Assembly: GCA_024734495.1 (NCBI GenBank)
Contig: JALMQS010000187.1
Location: 9,006,769 to 9,070,768 of the forward strand
Length of the DNA stretch: 64,000 nucleotides
Reading direction: 5' to 3'
Source of the DNA: Forficula auricularia
Taxonomy: Eukaryota > Arthropoda > Insecta > Dermaptera > Forficulidae
Shown here: positions 1 to 10,265 of the stretch, piece by piece
Layout of the letters: each line of letters opens with the position of its first letter
Position numbering within the stretch: position 1 is the first letter of the stretch
Notes under the pieces: generated by a model
Databases searched by the model: none
What the model was told of the DNA's origin: nothing
Seen by the model: the letters and a program-made list of their open reading frames with translations, nothing else
Translations under genes and position numbers: made by a program

Positions 1-407
1 AAAGGCCTTAATTATGATGATGTGGAGTCAAGAAGAGGCCTTAGCGAGAGTATCTTATATAGATTTTTTCTATAAAGAATAAATTTACATCGTATATTTT
101 TAGAATCTGTTTAATATTTAGATGTTTGTGACATTAGCGTGTCTTGATAATGAGACAGCTGGGAAGGATTGGCGCCAAAGAAATGTTTCAAGTGCATTAG
201 CGGAAATGAGGGAATGCAATAAAAAATTAAATCAAAGAAAAAAAGCACATTCCAATGAAGTTTGATAATCATCTTGTTAAAATCACGAAACGCCTATTTG
301 TCTCTCAAAAACATAAAAGAGCACGAAATACTTTTTTTAAATTATTTATTATGCTAAAATAATAATTATCTATCACCTATCTATAAACATAAGTTATTCA
401 TTTATAT
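1..407. other. AT-rich sequence, nothing recognised
   Basis: No coherent reading frame, RNA gene or repeat structure is seen before the hAT element. Positions 400-407 are the left copy of its 8-bp target duplication. Confidence 0.6.
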
Positions 408-1244
408 CAGGGGTGTCCCACCTTTTGGCTTACACGGACCACATTTAAAGAAAAACAAATGTTTCGGGCCGCGGATAAAATAATAATTCTATTGATATTT
501 GTTATTCAAAAAAGATGGCTAATAATTAGAGACTGGATTCCTATGCAATTGCATATTTTGTTTGCCGCCATGTACGACACAGGAGATCAATTATTTATCC
601 GAATCATGCATCGAGGATACTGTGGGTTAAATTTTATACAGCATAATTTTGCATATTTGAGTAATATTGCATAAAATTGGCATATTTCGCACCAAAAACA
701 GAGGTTTTAAAAATATTTTTTTGGAGAAAGAATGAAAAAAAAAGAAAAAAATGTAATTTAAATTCGAAGAAAAGTGAAATAGGCCTCAACGACACGAAGT
801 GTAGTGTTGAATTACAAAGGATGTAAACAAGCTACAAAACAACAACCCACTCATTTTTCTTATTATTCAATTGTACTAGATACTAAGTACGAAAATGACG
901 AAACGTTTGCAATATTTTTCTTCCAAAGTAAAAGTTTATTGATATAATTTTGATGGCTGTCTATGTATATAATTAAGTAATGGAGAGGGATTCAGCCAAT
1001 GGGTAGCCTCTGCTGAATAAAAAAAAAACTCCCAATTATGGAAAACGTAAAAGTTTATTCATTTAAATTCGCCCCCAGTACGTCTGTAAATTGTGCATAA
1101 ATCAATTTTATGTGACCGTAGACATAATAACTTGAAGATAGTTTAGAAAAATACTTGTAAAGATAAATTATTCACAATTACAATAAAATTTTAATTATAT
1201 TTGACATCTTTTGTTAATTTTTTTTTTTTATTTATTCATTTTTT

Positions 1245-1350
1245 TAATGGCCTTCGGAAACTATAGCCCATTTTGGCCATTGAGTGTTTGTGTGTGTGTT
1301 TGAAAGTGTGTGTAAAAGTGTAAATTATTGTAGGGATCAGATTATAACCG
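1245..1350. repeat. Dispersed repeat, copy 1 (pair with 49272-49400)
   Basis: The segment shares the order 'tggcc..., gcccattttg, gtgtgtttg, tgtagggatcagattata, ccggtcaaata' with 49272-49400. Its class is not recognised. Confidence 0.45.
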
Positions 1351-1776
1351 GTCAAATATTTGCATTATTTTATTAGTTTATTATTTGTACGTCAATAAGA
1401 AAAGCTTGTTAATATAAAAAAATAAAAGCAATAGAATACAATCGTGTCTGTGAAATAATACTATCCCCCCCCCACACCCTCAGTATTTTTTAGATCAGAT
1501 TTTTTATGCATTATTATATTTATTATGTTGATTTTATTCAAGTACACCTATTATTTTTTTGAGTTTAAAGATTTTCTAATATATTAAATGAAATGAGAAT
1601 TTTATCCAATATTTTTCGCAATAAAAGTACATATTTGCCACTTGATGTCTATAGCTTACTTTATCATTTTATTCCTTTCATAGCACTCCTTCAAATATAA
1701 TAGTCTTTTTCTCTTCAATTTTAATTATTTAGTACATATAAAAAATTATTTTACAATCTTTTACTTTTTTTTTTTT

Positions 1777-2350
1777 TTTTTTTTAATGCAATCGAATGCA
1801 AGAAGGGGTGCACCAGTAAAGATGCAGCTCCTAAGGATCTCGAAAGACCCTTGCATTACCGAAGAGAAGGGAAAGTTGATTAAGTGAGAGGGTGTAGATG
1901 TAGGTGTCTATGCACTCCGGTTTTGAAGGTTTGAAGATTATAGGTTCTGGGAAAGATGGAGCCTAGGAGAGAGTTCCAGTTTCTTGAAGTCATGGGGATA
2001 TATGTATTGGTGAATGAAGTGGTCCGGCACTTTTCTAATTTGACCGCGAAAGAGTGTTGGGAGTCGGCAAAACGCGTGCTACGTGCAAAGCATGCTTTGG
2101 GGGAAATAATTGATTTTATCTCATCAGAGCACCTGCCGTGATAGTATCTATAGAAAAGGGAAAGGGCAGAGACATTTCTTCGATGAGCCAGCGAATCGAG
2201 GGAGTCGGTGAGGGTAGAATCGTCAATTAGCTTGACGGCTCGTTTCTGAATTGCATCCAGGATAGCAAGAGAATATTTAGAGGTTCCTCTCCATAGATGA
2301 GAGCCGTATTCGAAACTGCATATATTTGCATATTTCAACGTATTCTGCAT
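1777..2350 (-). pseudogene. LINE reverse transcriptase, C-terminal fragment (Jockey/CR1-like)
   Basis: The minus-strand frame (1880-2350, 156 aa) carries the C-terminal block typical of insect Jockey/CR1-like LINE polymerases: EYGSHLWRG, LDAIQKRAVKLI, SLDSLAHRRNVSALSLFYRYYHG, then MTSRNWNSLLGSIFPRTYNLQ. The catalytic reverse transcriptase domain and endonuclease are missing, so the copy is 5'-truncated as is usual for LINEs. A run of T at 1766-1785 directly beyond the 3' end fits a poly(A) tail on the minus strand. The copy sits inside the hAT element, so it inserted after it. It is closely related to the copies at 42001 and 44303, which share the same 3' sequence. Confidence 0.85.
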
Positions 2351-2828
2351 ATTATTTCCATATTAAATGCATATTTTATGGCATATTTTGACACTTTTTA
2401 CTGCATAAAAATACGGTCTCTACTAATAATGTAGAAATAAGAAGTTAATGATTTTTTTAGCTCATAGTGAGCTTCTAATTGCTTTTCGGAAATTTTATAT
2501 AATACTTGAAAATAGCTTCTCGTATGTGTAAATACATACCTACATACTTACAGATAGTGATATTATGTATTAGTATTTGTTTATATTTTTTCCTGGCTAG
2601 ATAATTAATATAAATTTCTAATAAAGAGACAATATTCAATTTTTCATTCAGATCGGTATCTAATTGTTGTTCTAGAACATTCAATCAGAAAGTTTGCAAG
2701 TAGAAAATATATTTCTAATGAAAATGGAGTCGAAAATAGAATTTAAAAATTTGAAAACTTCACAGTAAATTTTCAGATTTCTTATTTTAGAGAAATAAAT
2801 TATCAGGCCAAATTGTTGTGTGTTTACC

Positions 2829-2968
2829 CAGTGAGCCCCAGTAGCTTAAAAATGCAAAAACTATCCCCCCCTTCCCTCCATGATTATCAATAATTTTATT
2901 AAATATTAAATATAAGTGAGGGGCCAGGTTGTATGGTGAAGTCAAGTGGATGGTCATAATAGAATACA
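2829..2968 (+). repeat. Fragment of the ACTTTACCATAC TIR-element family
   Basis: This piece is nearly identical to the right-hand part of the fuller element at 4909-5585 (its 5465-5600), including the C-rich stretch and the end gtatggt.aagtcaagtggatgg. It interrupts hAT-family sequence: the bases just before it match 40895-40917. Confidence 0.6.
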
Positions 2969-3574
2969 TCAGCTTATTTTTTTTTATCTACTTAGTTGAG
3001 CTTATAATTTTGTTATCAGTGAATTTTATTCTTGAAAAAAGTTTCACGTATTGGACAAATGTACATTCATATTTCGATAAAGGGAATAAATATATCTCTA
3101 AATATAAATCTCAATGTTTTATGGAAGTTTATGATTTGATGGTGGGCCACACTCTTTTCAGACTGGGCCGCATGCGGCCCGCGGGCCACGGGTTGGACAG
3201 CCCTGATTTATACATTTAATGTTTCTTTGCTCCAAGTAGTGGACACACACCTTTGATGTATTCTTAAAAAAAAAAATTGTTCTTCTTTCAAACTAACAAG
3301 ATATTTTATACAAATAATGATTGTCTTAAAAATCTTTGAGACAACTTTAATTACTTTAATCAAAATTAATTAAGATTTTTCTAGATATTTTAATTTCAAT
3401 ATTAATATCTTTAAATAAACTGCTTCGCATTGGATAAAGTAAAAAAGCCTTGTCAAGAGGTCCCATTCACATGGATATTTATTCACTCACTCACACTAAA
3501 ATGAAATAACTCATTTATGAAACCGAAAAATCTTTTCCCCTGGAGGTAGCAGAGTTGATATTAATCTAAGATGT

Positions 3575-3665
3575 TAGTCGCTATATTATGTGGGTTCGCC
3601 TCGAATTATGGCTGTTGGTCCGGAGAGCTTTTTGGCACTCGATTCGATTCCCAAGGGTATGAGAG
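3575..3665 (+). repeat. Possible SINE-like repeat, copy 1
   Basis: It shares a scattered but collinear match with 20497-20590: ttggtcc, ga.agctttttg, ttc.at.cccaag.g. The stretch gattcgattccc resembles an RNA polymerase III B box and tggctgttgg an A box, but their spacing (32 bp) is short for a tRNA-derived SINE. The match shows an old dispersed repeat; the SINE label is a guess. Confidence 0.3.
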
Positions 3666-3954
3666 GCCTTCAGAAATCTAAACAAAATTTCGCCTCCAAT
3701 TTATTAAAGCAGTAAAAATATACTAATAATAACCCCGAATGGCAAAAAAATTTGAATTGCAAGGCGCTTAATGCGTGAATTAATTATTCTATTAATGAAG
3801 ATTCATTTTTTTGTTCTAATACCTACTATGTAATAATAATAATTAATTAAAAAATTGATATCTAAAAGGTCATGTTTGATTTATTTTCATTTATTTTTTA
3901 CTGATGATTTTTCTTTTTTTAAATAAAAATATTCTCTTATATTTTCTGTTTTAG

Positions 3955-4038
3955 AGAATCGAGAGAAATGCGTTCAAGATAATCGGAATGAAAAACGTCA
4001 TTTTATTCATTTTAAGACGCGGAGGTTTTTCTTCCAAG
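3955..4038 (+). CDS. Candidate internal coding exon, 84 bp, function unknown
   Basis: A pyrimidine-rich acceptor (tattttctgttttag, ending 3954) and a near-perfect donor (AAG|GTAAGAGG, GT at 4039) bracket exactly 84 bp. One frame is open throughout, giving 28 codons that begin RIERNAFKIIGMKN and end LRRGGFSSK, so the exon is phase 0 at both ends. The segment is richer in GC than its surroundings and I see no copy of it elsewhere in the window. No domain can be recognised in 28 residues. A chance combination of splice-like sites around a short open frame is possible; there is no neighbouring plus-strand exon to join it to. Confidence 0.35.
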
Positions 4039-4290
4039 GTAAGAGGAAACCGACTAAACTCTAATTAATTTTGATACATCATTAATACATTAACTAGTAT
4101 TGTATAAGTCATATTAATATTGCAATATCATATTATACTCAAAACAGACATGAAAAAATAAATAAAAAATAAAAGGCAAATCTTTTTGATAATATATCAA
4201 CTAAATAGTTAATTATAATTCTTAATTTCAATGTTTCTCTATCCGATCGTCTATTTGAATCTCTAGATAAAATATATCTAATTAAGGTAG

Positions 4291-4672
4291 TTGTTCCGCC
4301 AAATGCGTTTTCTTAGGATTTTTCTGAAATTTAGATATATTATTATTTAAATACTTGTGCATCGATTGGTGGCAAAACGAAATTTATGAACAATACAGTT
4401 CCGGAGATATTTAATTTCAAAAATCGAGTTTTTCGGGCTCTTTAGCATTGCACTATACGGGATATCGGAAAATTTACATACATATTTAATTATAATTAAG
4501 AAACCGTTCTTACCATTTTTTATAAAAAACTAAACCAACATTAAACAATAACCAATACATATTTTAAGACAATTTTGATTCATAGTTACAACACAGTTTC
4601 TGAGATAATAAGGAATAAATAATGAAAAATGTATAAAAAAATTCTTACTAAAAACATTTTGGCAACAGCGCA
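4291..4672. mobile_element. Small TIR element (MITE-like)
   Basis: The left end (gttgttccgccaaatgcg, then ttcttaggatttttc) and the reverse complement of the right end (gctgttgccaaaatgttttt) match imperfectly over about 30 bp. The interior is AT-rich with no open frame. Target duplications were not resolved, so the borders are approximate. Confidence 0.4.
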
Positions 4673-4908
4673 TTTATTTAACCAGCGAAAGAGAGAGTAG
4701 AAAGTAGAAAGCACCCGTGCGCTAGATTTTTTCAAAATTATAATTTTCATAAGGTGTAACGTAGGCGTTGATTTCATTTGTTAAAAAATAACAAAACTAT
4801 TTTTATAGAAATTTTTGAAAACATATTATTTTTATTATTATTAGTTTACTCTTTAAAGTATATAAGTTTAATTTTTTTTTCTGGATAAGGGGATAGGTAA
4901 TCATTTTT

Positions 4909-5585
4909 TACTTTTCCATACAGGGTGTATGGTCAAGTATTGTAATCGTGCATGAAAGAAGCGTTTTTTTCTTCTTTTTTTCGAAATAATAATTGTTTTG
5001 TCAAAATATCTGCTAGTCTGTTAGTTAGTCTGTGCGTTACCAAATTTTTGTGGACGAGCTAGCTCAAAAACTAGTGTGAATATCAAAACCAAATTTCACA
5101 CGTAGTTTTGGTCCATTGAGATTAAGAGCTGATTAGATGTTGGTGCATATTGACTCAAAATTAAGGTGGGGGGAGGGGGGTTAAAATTTAAAATTAAAAT
5201 ATTTTCAAACTAAAAAAACAATAAAAATGAAATATACTATAAAATAAACCTATAATAATGAAAATAATTTTTTTCTGGGGCCAAAATTAGGGGGGGGGGG
5301 CAAAAAAATCTAGGCCATTTTAGCAAACTCAACCAAATTTTGTATACATAATCAGCGGGACCCTAGAAGTCTAAAAATGCAAAAACTAGCAGCCCAAAAT
5401 GTCGGGGGGGGATGAAAATCTTGGCCCTTGTATCAAACTCAACCAAATTTTGTATACCTACATAATCAATGAGCCCCAGTAGCTTAAAAATGCAAAAAAC
5501 TATCCCCCCTTCCCTACATGATTATCAATAATTTGATTAAATATTAAATATAAGTGAGGGGCCAGGACGTATGGTAAAGTCAAGT
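4909..5585 (+). mobile_element. ACTTTACCATAC-family TIR element, copy 1
   Basis: It begins ttacttttccatacagggtgtatgg and ends gtatggtaaagtcaag, so its ends are inverted around ACTTTACCATAC. It shares interior blocks with the copies at 12671-13640 and 61136-61957: 'gtcaagtattgtaatcgtgc', long G runs, and 'actcaaccaaattttgtata'. It has no coding capacity and is probably a non-autonomous DNA transposon. Confidence 0.55.
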
Positions 5586-6247
5586 GGATGGCCACATCAG
5601 AACGTACCAATCTTTTTCGTCTGAAATGTGAGGAAAAATATTTTCGAGCATGATTATTTCTAATCGAATGTTTCAATTGAGTTAGTAAAGAAAGTTTAAC
5701 TGATAATGTACAAGAATATTTGGAGAAAACTTTATTACACTTTTTGTTTAATAAATCGACCTTTAAAGTGTATTTTATCAGTCATTTTATCTGTCATTTT
5801 AATGTCATGTATAAAAATATTCAATCTCTTACAATGATGCCAAATTTGTCAAACTAGCACGGGATTGGCTAGATTTGGTACATAAACAGCAAAAAGTTTT
5901 GGCCTTATGACCTATGAATCCTTATTGTCTGTTCTATATACTTTAGCATTAACTTTTTGCTGGTATTGTCGCGAAACAACTACCTTAAAAGACTGATGAT
6001 GAGGAAACTTCGAAACTATATTCTCATACAAATAAATTATATATATAATATACATATTTAAATTTGGAATATACATATATACATCCCTTATGTGTTTATA
6101 TGTTTTTATTTGAATCAAGCAGAAAACACCCCCTTTGATTTGCTCCTAAAATTCACCTTTATTCTTATGAAGAGATTTGTTCAAAAAAATGACAACACAA
6201 TTGGCCAAGGTGAAAGGCTCTCTTATCCTCTTATAATATATATTAAC
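5586..6247. other. No recognised feature
   Basis: AT-rich sequence. The short open frames here have biased, low-complexity composition and no family resemblance. Confidence 0.5.
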
Positions 6248-6984
6248 CAGTGGCGGTTGGTGACTTTTGAACCAAGGGGATGTTGTCCATAAAAGTACAT
6301 ACCCTTCATTTTTTGAAATTTTATTTTAATCTTCGCTTTTTTTTGCAAATTTTATCGATTGGGATAATTTTCGTTATTTTTAAAAATTCAACATAAGATT
6401 TTTTAAATTATATTTTGCGACCTTCGGTCCAAACAGATACTGCTTTGTGTGAGGAAGGGTAGAAGTCTTTCACAATGAATCAGTCTGAAAACTTAAAATT
6501 TCTCCTAATTCTATTGCTATAAGCAAGCTATGACTTGTCTAGAGCACTCTTAGTTATTTTCGATCTTATATTATATTGAGAGTTCTTAGAAATGTATTAG
6601 TCCAGAAATTCTCGAATCATTTTTTTTTATTCCTTTTTTGTATTATTACTATTTTATTAGTTCCTCAGCGAGAACAATTTTTATTCCACTCAAACTAGTC
6701 TAGACTTGTCTTTGACATGATTGAACTGGAAGATATACCAGGCAGGGACTTCAAACCTTCTATCCGCACGCTTTTCGGAAAAATTATTCATTTTAATGCA
6801 ACACTTTTATTTCATTTCTAAAACCAATATACTTTTCAAAACAGAATTATTTTTTATAGATATATTTGAAATAATGGATAATAATATGAAAATTTAAAGA
6901 TCCACCTGAAATTTTGAAGTCGACCTTTATATATTTATGAAAATACTCTAAATGTTTGAAAATGGGATAAATATATATATTATG
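6248..6984. mobile_element. Truncated hAT-like element with CAGTGGCG end
   Basis: The left end CAGTGGCGGTTGGTGAC resembles short hAT-type termini seen at 51631 and 63393. The part 6780-6970 is the reverse complement of 51680-51870, which starts from another CAGTGGCG end at 51631, so both belong to one family. The expected right terminus is absent because the foldback at 6985 follows directly. A second candidate end, ggttgtgccactg, lies at 7454-7466, but no matching target duplication was found. Confidence 0.4.
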
Positions 6985-7307
6985 TTCCAGTAAAAACGCG
7001 TTTTTTAGTAAAAATGGATTCTTACTAGTTAAAACGTTTCACTGAATACCTTATTTGTGGCAACTACAATTTACTGATGTTGGTTGAGTTTGGTCCAAAG
7101 TTCTAGAATCTTCATTATTGAACCTCCGCCTCATTTTGGGTGTTTATTTTAAAAATTTTTAAACGAAAATGAGGCGGAAGGTCAGAAATGAAGATTCTAG
7201 ACCTTTGGAACAAACTCAACCAACATCAGTAAATTCTAAAAGTTGACACAAAGGTATTCAGTGAAATGCGTTTTAACTAGTAAGAATCCGTTTTTACTTC
7301 AACATAT
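6985..7307. mobile_element. Foldback element without ribozyme-like core
   Basis: Two arms of about 140 bp (6990-7135 and 7165-7305) are near-perfect inverted copies around the centre 'taaaaatttttaa'. Shared blocks include ttcttactagttaaaacg, gaataccttt and aaactcaaccaacatcagtaa in opposite orientations. No CTGANGA/GAAA core is present, unlike most other foldbacks here. Confidence 0.7.
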
Positions 7308-7379
7308 ATCTGTTGAAATAGAATCCTTTTATTGCCTATATTTAAAATATTGATTAAAATTTACCAAATATTTTTTCAT

Positions 7380-7600
7380 TTTTACTTTTACTTTCATTTT
7401 TTTCCTTGTCCTGGGGGAGGGGAGGGGGCTTCAGCTCCCTAAGCCCCCTTCGTGGTTGTGCCACTGATTGCAATTATCACAATATACAATAAGAAAATGT
7501 AATATTATTATGTAAGCTAAATCCTATGATAGATTAAATGCAAATTTCAGCTTTTCGTGATTGATTGATGGTAATTGCGATGCTAGTGTTTAATTAGTGT
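7380..7600. other. Terminal repeat remnant and AT-rich spacer
   Basis: A G-rich then C-rich stretch (7408-7452) leads to ggttgtgccactg (7454-7466), which looks like a hAT-type end. Nothing is recognised from 7467 to 7600. Confidence 0.35.
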
Positions 7601-7945
7601 GAAGAAGGCATTTGGCAAGTGTCTAGGGCGCGAGCCAAATACCGCGCTTCGCATTCTGACAGGTTCAAGCACATGGCATGGAGGGGGTGAAGACATGTGT
7701 GGGCCAGGGCCAAAGGGCCCAGAGAAGGTTCTGTAGCTTTGGGCAGGGCTTCTCAGGCTAATCCGTATTACGCCGACAGAAACTTACCAGTCTGCAGAAC
7801 TGGAGGTAGGCATTTTTGAAGCCGAACCCGGACATTCACTCGCCACTTGTAATTCTGCCATTTTGACTGCACAGGCGCAGGCGCTGGCAACCCAACTGCC
7901 TTCGCTCTTTATTGGGAAGCGGACACTTTCTAAACCAAGGGGTTA
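7600..7945. promoter_or_regulatory. GC-rich patch, possible promoter region
   Basis: About 340 bp of GC-rich, CpG-containing sequence stands out in an AT-rich setting and encloses the candidate first exon. A transcription start would be expected between about 7870 and 7945, minus strand. No clear TATA box is seen. Confidence 0.3.
7788..7861 (-). CDS. Candidate first coding exon of a host gene
   Basis: On the minus strand an ATG in good context (CAAAATGGCAG) opens at 7861 and runs 24 codons, starting MAELQVASECPGSAS, to a consensus donor CTG|GTAAGTTTC (GT at 7787-7786), leaving phase 2. The 5' side (about 7862-7945) and the start of the putative intron (7600-7787) form a patch clearly richer in GC and CpG than the rest of the window, as expected around a promoter. 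No repeat copy of this segment is seen elsewhere in the window. The protein start is too short to name. No second exon has been identified downstream (toward lower coordinates). The alternative is an unrecognised transposon piece. Confidence 0.45.
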
Positions 7946-8153
7946 ACTCGATCATACAATTATTGTTCAATTTATCAACAGTAATACATTATTTAGAAAT
8001 TTAAGTATCAATTCATTAATTAAAGTTTTATTAATTAAAAAATTAAATTAACTGTGATATAATTCATAGTATCAATCAGCATCTAATTATAATACAATAT
8101 ATGGTACATATATAAAATAATTCATATATACTTTTTTTAATGTATATAATTAT

Positions 8154-8522
8154 ATTTCATTATTCGTGTGCATGATTAATAATTAAAGGAATCGTAGGAG
8201 TTTGATGACTCTAAATTAAATACAAAATTTTTTATTTAAATAATAAACGTGTTACGTTGTTCTGCAACTTCTTCAATGGTTCATTTATTAAACTTATTTT
8301 TCTGTCATTTTGACTAAGAGAAAATTTTCAAACAGTATCCTTAAGTGATTTGTAAGGATTCTGTTTGAAAATGGTTTTTCTCTTAGTCAAAACGCCAGAA
8401 AAATAAGTTTAATAAATGAGCCACTGAAGAAGTTGCGAACCAGCAACGAAACGTTTGGCTCATTTAAATAAAAACTTTGTATTTAATTTAGAGTCATGTC
8501 CAACTCTCTACGATTCCTTTAA
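8154..8522 (+). mobile_element. Hammerhead-like foldback element, family A copy 1
   Basis: The element is flanked by GTATATAATTAT at 8142-8153 and 8523-8534, a perfect 12-bp direct repeat. Its arms (8185-8345, 8350-8521) are inverted copies bounded by 'aaaggaatcgtag' and 'ctacgattccttt'. The right arm carries an intact ribozyme-like motif (8412-8466); the left arm carries its decayed mirror image. The element shares its left end (atttcattattcgtgt) with the copy at 19420. No coding capacity is seen. Confidence 0.75.
8412..8466 (+). ncRNA. Hammerhead-ribozyme-like motif (family A)
   Basis: The parts in order are: stem I 5' strand 8413-8423; CTGAAGA 8424-8430; one extra A 8431; stem II GTTGC/GCAAC (8432-8436 with 8443-8447, 6-nt loop); GAAA 8448-8451; CGT 8452-8454; cleavage-site H17 = T 8455; stem I 3' strand 8456-8466. 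Stem I is 11 uninterrupted Watson-Crick pairs. Stem III is only the self-complementary ACGT. The core residues match the hammerhead consensus (CUGANGA, GAAA, UH). Two departures are the near-absent stem III, known from dimer-cleaving variants, and the extra base before stem II, known from the chrysanthemum chlorotic mottle viroid hammerhead. Activity is inferred, not shown. Confidence 0.65.
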
Positions 8523-8534
8523 GTATATAATTAT

Positions 8535-9114
8535 TTTTGACCATTAAATTAGGTCCGAGTCCTAGTAAATATTACTTGTATATAATGCATTAAAATTAAT
8601 TGATAGTACCTGAAACACTGAGCGATTCTCCGTAATGTATGTGTTTGTTTTTGATTTAATAAAAATTTAATCAATGTGTTGTTTTGATTGAATCACCTGT
8701 TAATAATTAGTTTCATTAAAAAACTTATCAAAATAATTATTTCCCAAAAGTAAGACTTGGTATTAAATTGATTCTTCTATGTCTTCAGCAATTGTTACCA
8801 ATAATAATCGAAACGTCAAAAATTCAATATAATTCAATTCAATGTAATCGGAATTAGTAGTTTTCTTTATCTTTGGGCAGCCTTTTCCATCAATTCAGCA
8901 TTAAGTTCTACCACTTACTTCCTCTTCAATACCTTTAATTGATTTTTTTATTTAAATGATAATTTTTTGAACCAGTTATCTAATTAATTAAATTGTCTAA
9001 TTTTTAATATATAATAATATTTTCTATAATCTATTTGTTGAATTGAAAATTGAAAAACCAATTATTAACAGAAATTTGAATCAAATTGTAATTATACATT
9101 TTTATAAAGCCAAC
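8535..9114. other. AT-rich spacer; one monomer of the 120-bp tandem family
   Basis: 8764-8825 is a reverse-complement relative of the repeat unit at 54968-55325 (cttcagcaattgttacc, cgaaacgtcaaaaa). Nothing else is recognised. Confidence 0.45.
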
Positions 9115-9256
9115 CCCCTGTGAATAATTATTTCAATTAACAAAAAACCCATAAAAACAACTTAGCCAAAGATGAGACCGTGACAAATCGAATTGTCAAC
9201 CCAAAACCACCTAACCCGTGAATTTCATCCAAATTGTTAGAGTCGTTTTCGAGAAC
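9115..9256 (-). mobile_element. Helitron-like 5' region, inner part
   Basis: Read on the minus strand this matches 35830-35985 closely: cgaaaacgactct, gatgaaattcacgggttagg, gacaattcgat, tcacggtctcatctt. That sequence is the 5' region of a Helitron-like family common in insects. The outer part of the same end continues at 10232-10265, beyond an inserted LINE. Confidence 0.55.
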
Positions 9257-10231
9257 CAATTTTATTTATTTGCGGATGATACTTTAATATCTGTAGAGGA
9301 TAGTGATATCGACATGGCTGTAATAAGAATAAATAGGGTCCTTAGAGAAATTGAGGGATGGTTAAATGTCAACAAACTGATAATAAATTGGGCAAAGTCA
9401 AAAGTAATGATAATGGGTGCTAGTGGGGAAAACATATCTCCGGTGTGGCTGAATGGTGTAAAACTGGAATATGTCGACTCTATAAGGTATCTGGGTGTTA
9501 TCGTTGATGACAGACTGAATTTTAAAATGCATTTTAATGAACTAATTAAAAATATAACTGGAAAGGTAAATTATTTTTATAGAATCAGCAACAACTTAAA
9601 TATGAACAATAGAATTAGAGTTTATAAGAGCATAATAAATCCCAATTTTTACTATTGTCCTACAATTTTATATTTTGGTACAAAAAATAATATAAATGAA
9701 CTACAGTTACTACAAAATAAGTGTATGAGGATTATTTTGAAATGCGATAAACATACACCAATTAGAACGATGCTAGATTGCCTAGGTTTTTTGAATGTGA
9801 GTGATTTCCTGTACGTACAAACAATGTGCTTTGTCTACAAATTGTATCACAGGGAATTACCACAGTATTTGGAATTCACAATAGTGAATGAAATACATGG
9901 ACATTATACCAGACATAATGATAGGATATATGTGCATAAGGTAAATAGAGAATCGACTAAAAACTCACTTTACTTCAGGGGGCTTGAGGAATTCAATTGT
10001 CTGCCCTCTGTTGTAAAAAATTCAACAAATTTAACATTATTTAAACTTAATTTAAGGAAACATATTAGTGAAAATGTTACATAGACATTAGAACTTATTA
10101 TAGTGTAATATTATGTATTTTAATGTTAAATATTATGTTGTATATTATAGTGCAATGATTTGTACGTTTAATGTATTGTAGTGTATATATGTATGTAAAT
10201 ACATTTAAATTTAAATAAATAAATAAAAAAT
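9257..10231 (+). pseudogene. CR1/Jockey-type LINE, 5'-truncated reverse transcriptase
   Basis: An uninterrupted frame ends at 10084 and reads FADDTLIS near its start (the reverse transcriptase catalytic YADD/FADD box), then LNGVKLEYVDSIRYLGVIVDD, INPNFYYCPTILYFG, LQLLQNKCMRIILKC, and a C-terminal NSLYFRGLEEFNCLP block. These are the palm end, thumb and C-terminal region of a non-LTR polymerase. The endonuclease and most of the reverse transcriptase are absent. The formal ATG at 9218 lies in Helitron sequence; the LINE part starts at about 9257. The 3' UTR ends in aaataaataaataaa (about 10215-10230). The frame has no internal stop, so this is a fairly young insertion. It is a different family from the other LINEs here. 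Confidence 0.85.
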
Positions 10232-10265
10232 ATATATATATATACAAAGAATTGCTCTTTTAATA
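10232..10265 (-). mobile_element. Helitron-like 5' terminus, outer part
   Basis: On the minus strand it reads taaaagagcaattctttgta followed by TA repeats, matching the end at 35779 (ttattaaacgagcaaaaatt, then gtatat). With 9115-9256 it makes one Helitron end split by the LINE. Confidence 0.5.

Larger units (their letters stand above)
408..3205. mobile_element. hAT-type DNA transposon, non-autonomous, 2.8 kb
   Basis: The left end reads CAGGGGTGTCCCACC and the right end, read inward on the opposite strand, CAGGGCTGTCCAACCC, so the two ends form a short imperfect terminal inverted repeat. The flanks ATTTATAT (400-407) and ATTTATAC (3206-3213) match at 7 of 8 positions, the 8-bp target duplication expected of hAT elements. 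The GC-rich right end (about 3145-3205) recurs at 41300-41545 and, deleted, at 40820-41000. No hAT transposase is recognisable inside; the interior has taken in a LINE tail (1777-2350) and a fragment of another repeat (2829-2968). It therefore looks like an old non-autonomous or decayed copy. Confidence 0.75.

Noticed and set aside
459..674. 71-codon open frame at the left end of the hAT element
   Set aside because: It overlaps the terminal inverted repeat and has no family resemblance or repeat-wide conservation that I can see.
4586..4777. Minus-strand frame with LNKCAVAKM
   Set aside because: Overlaps the right end of a TIR element; the peptide is repeat-derived.
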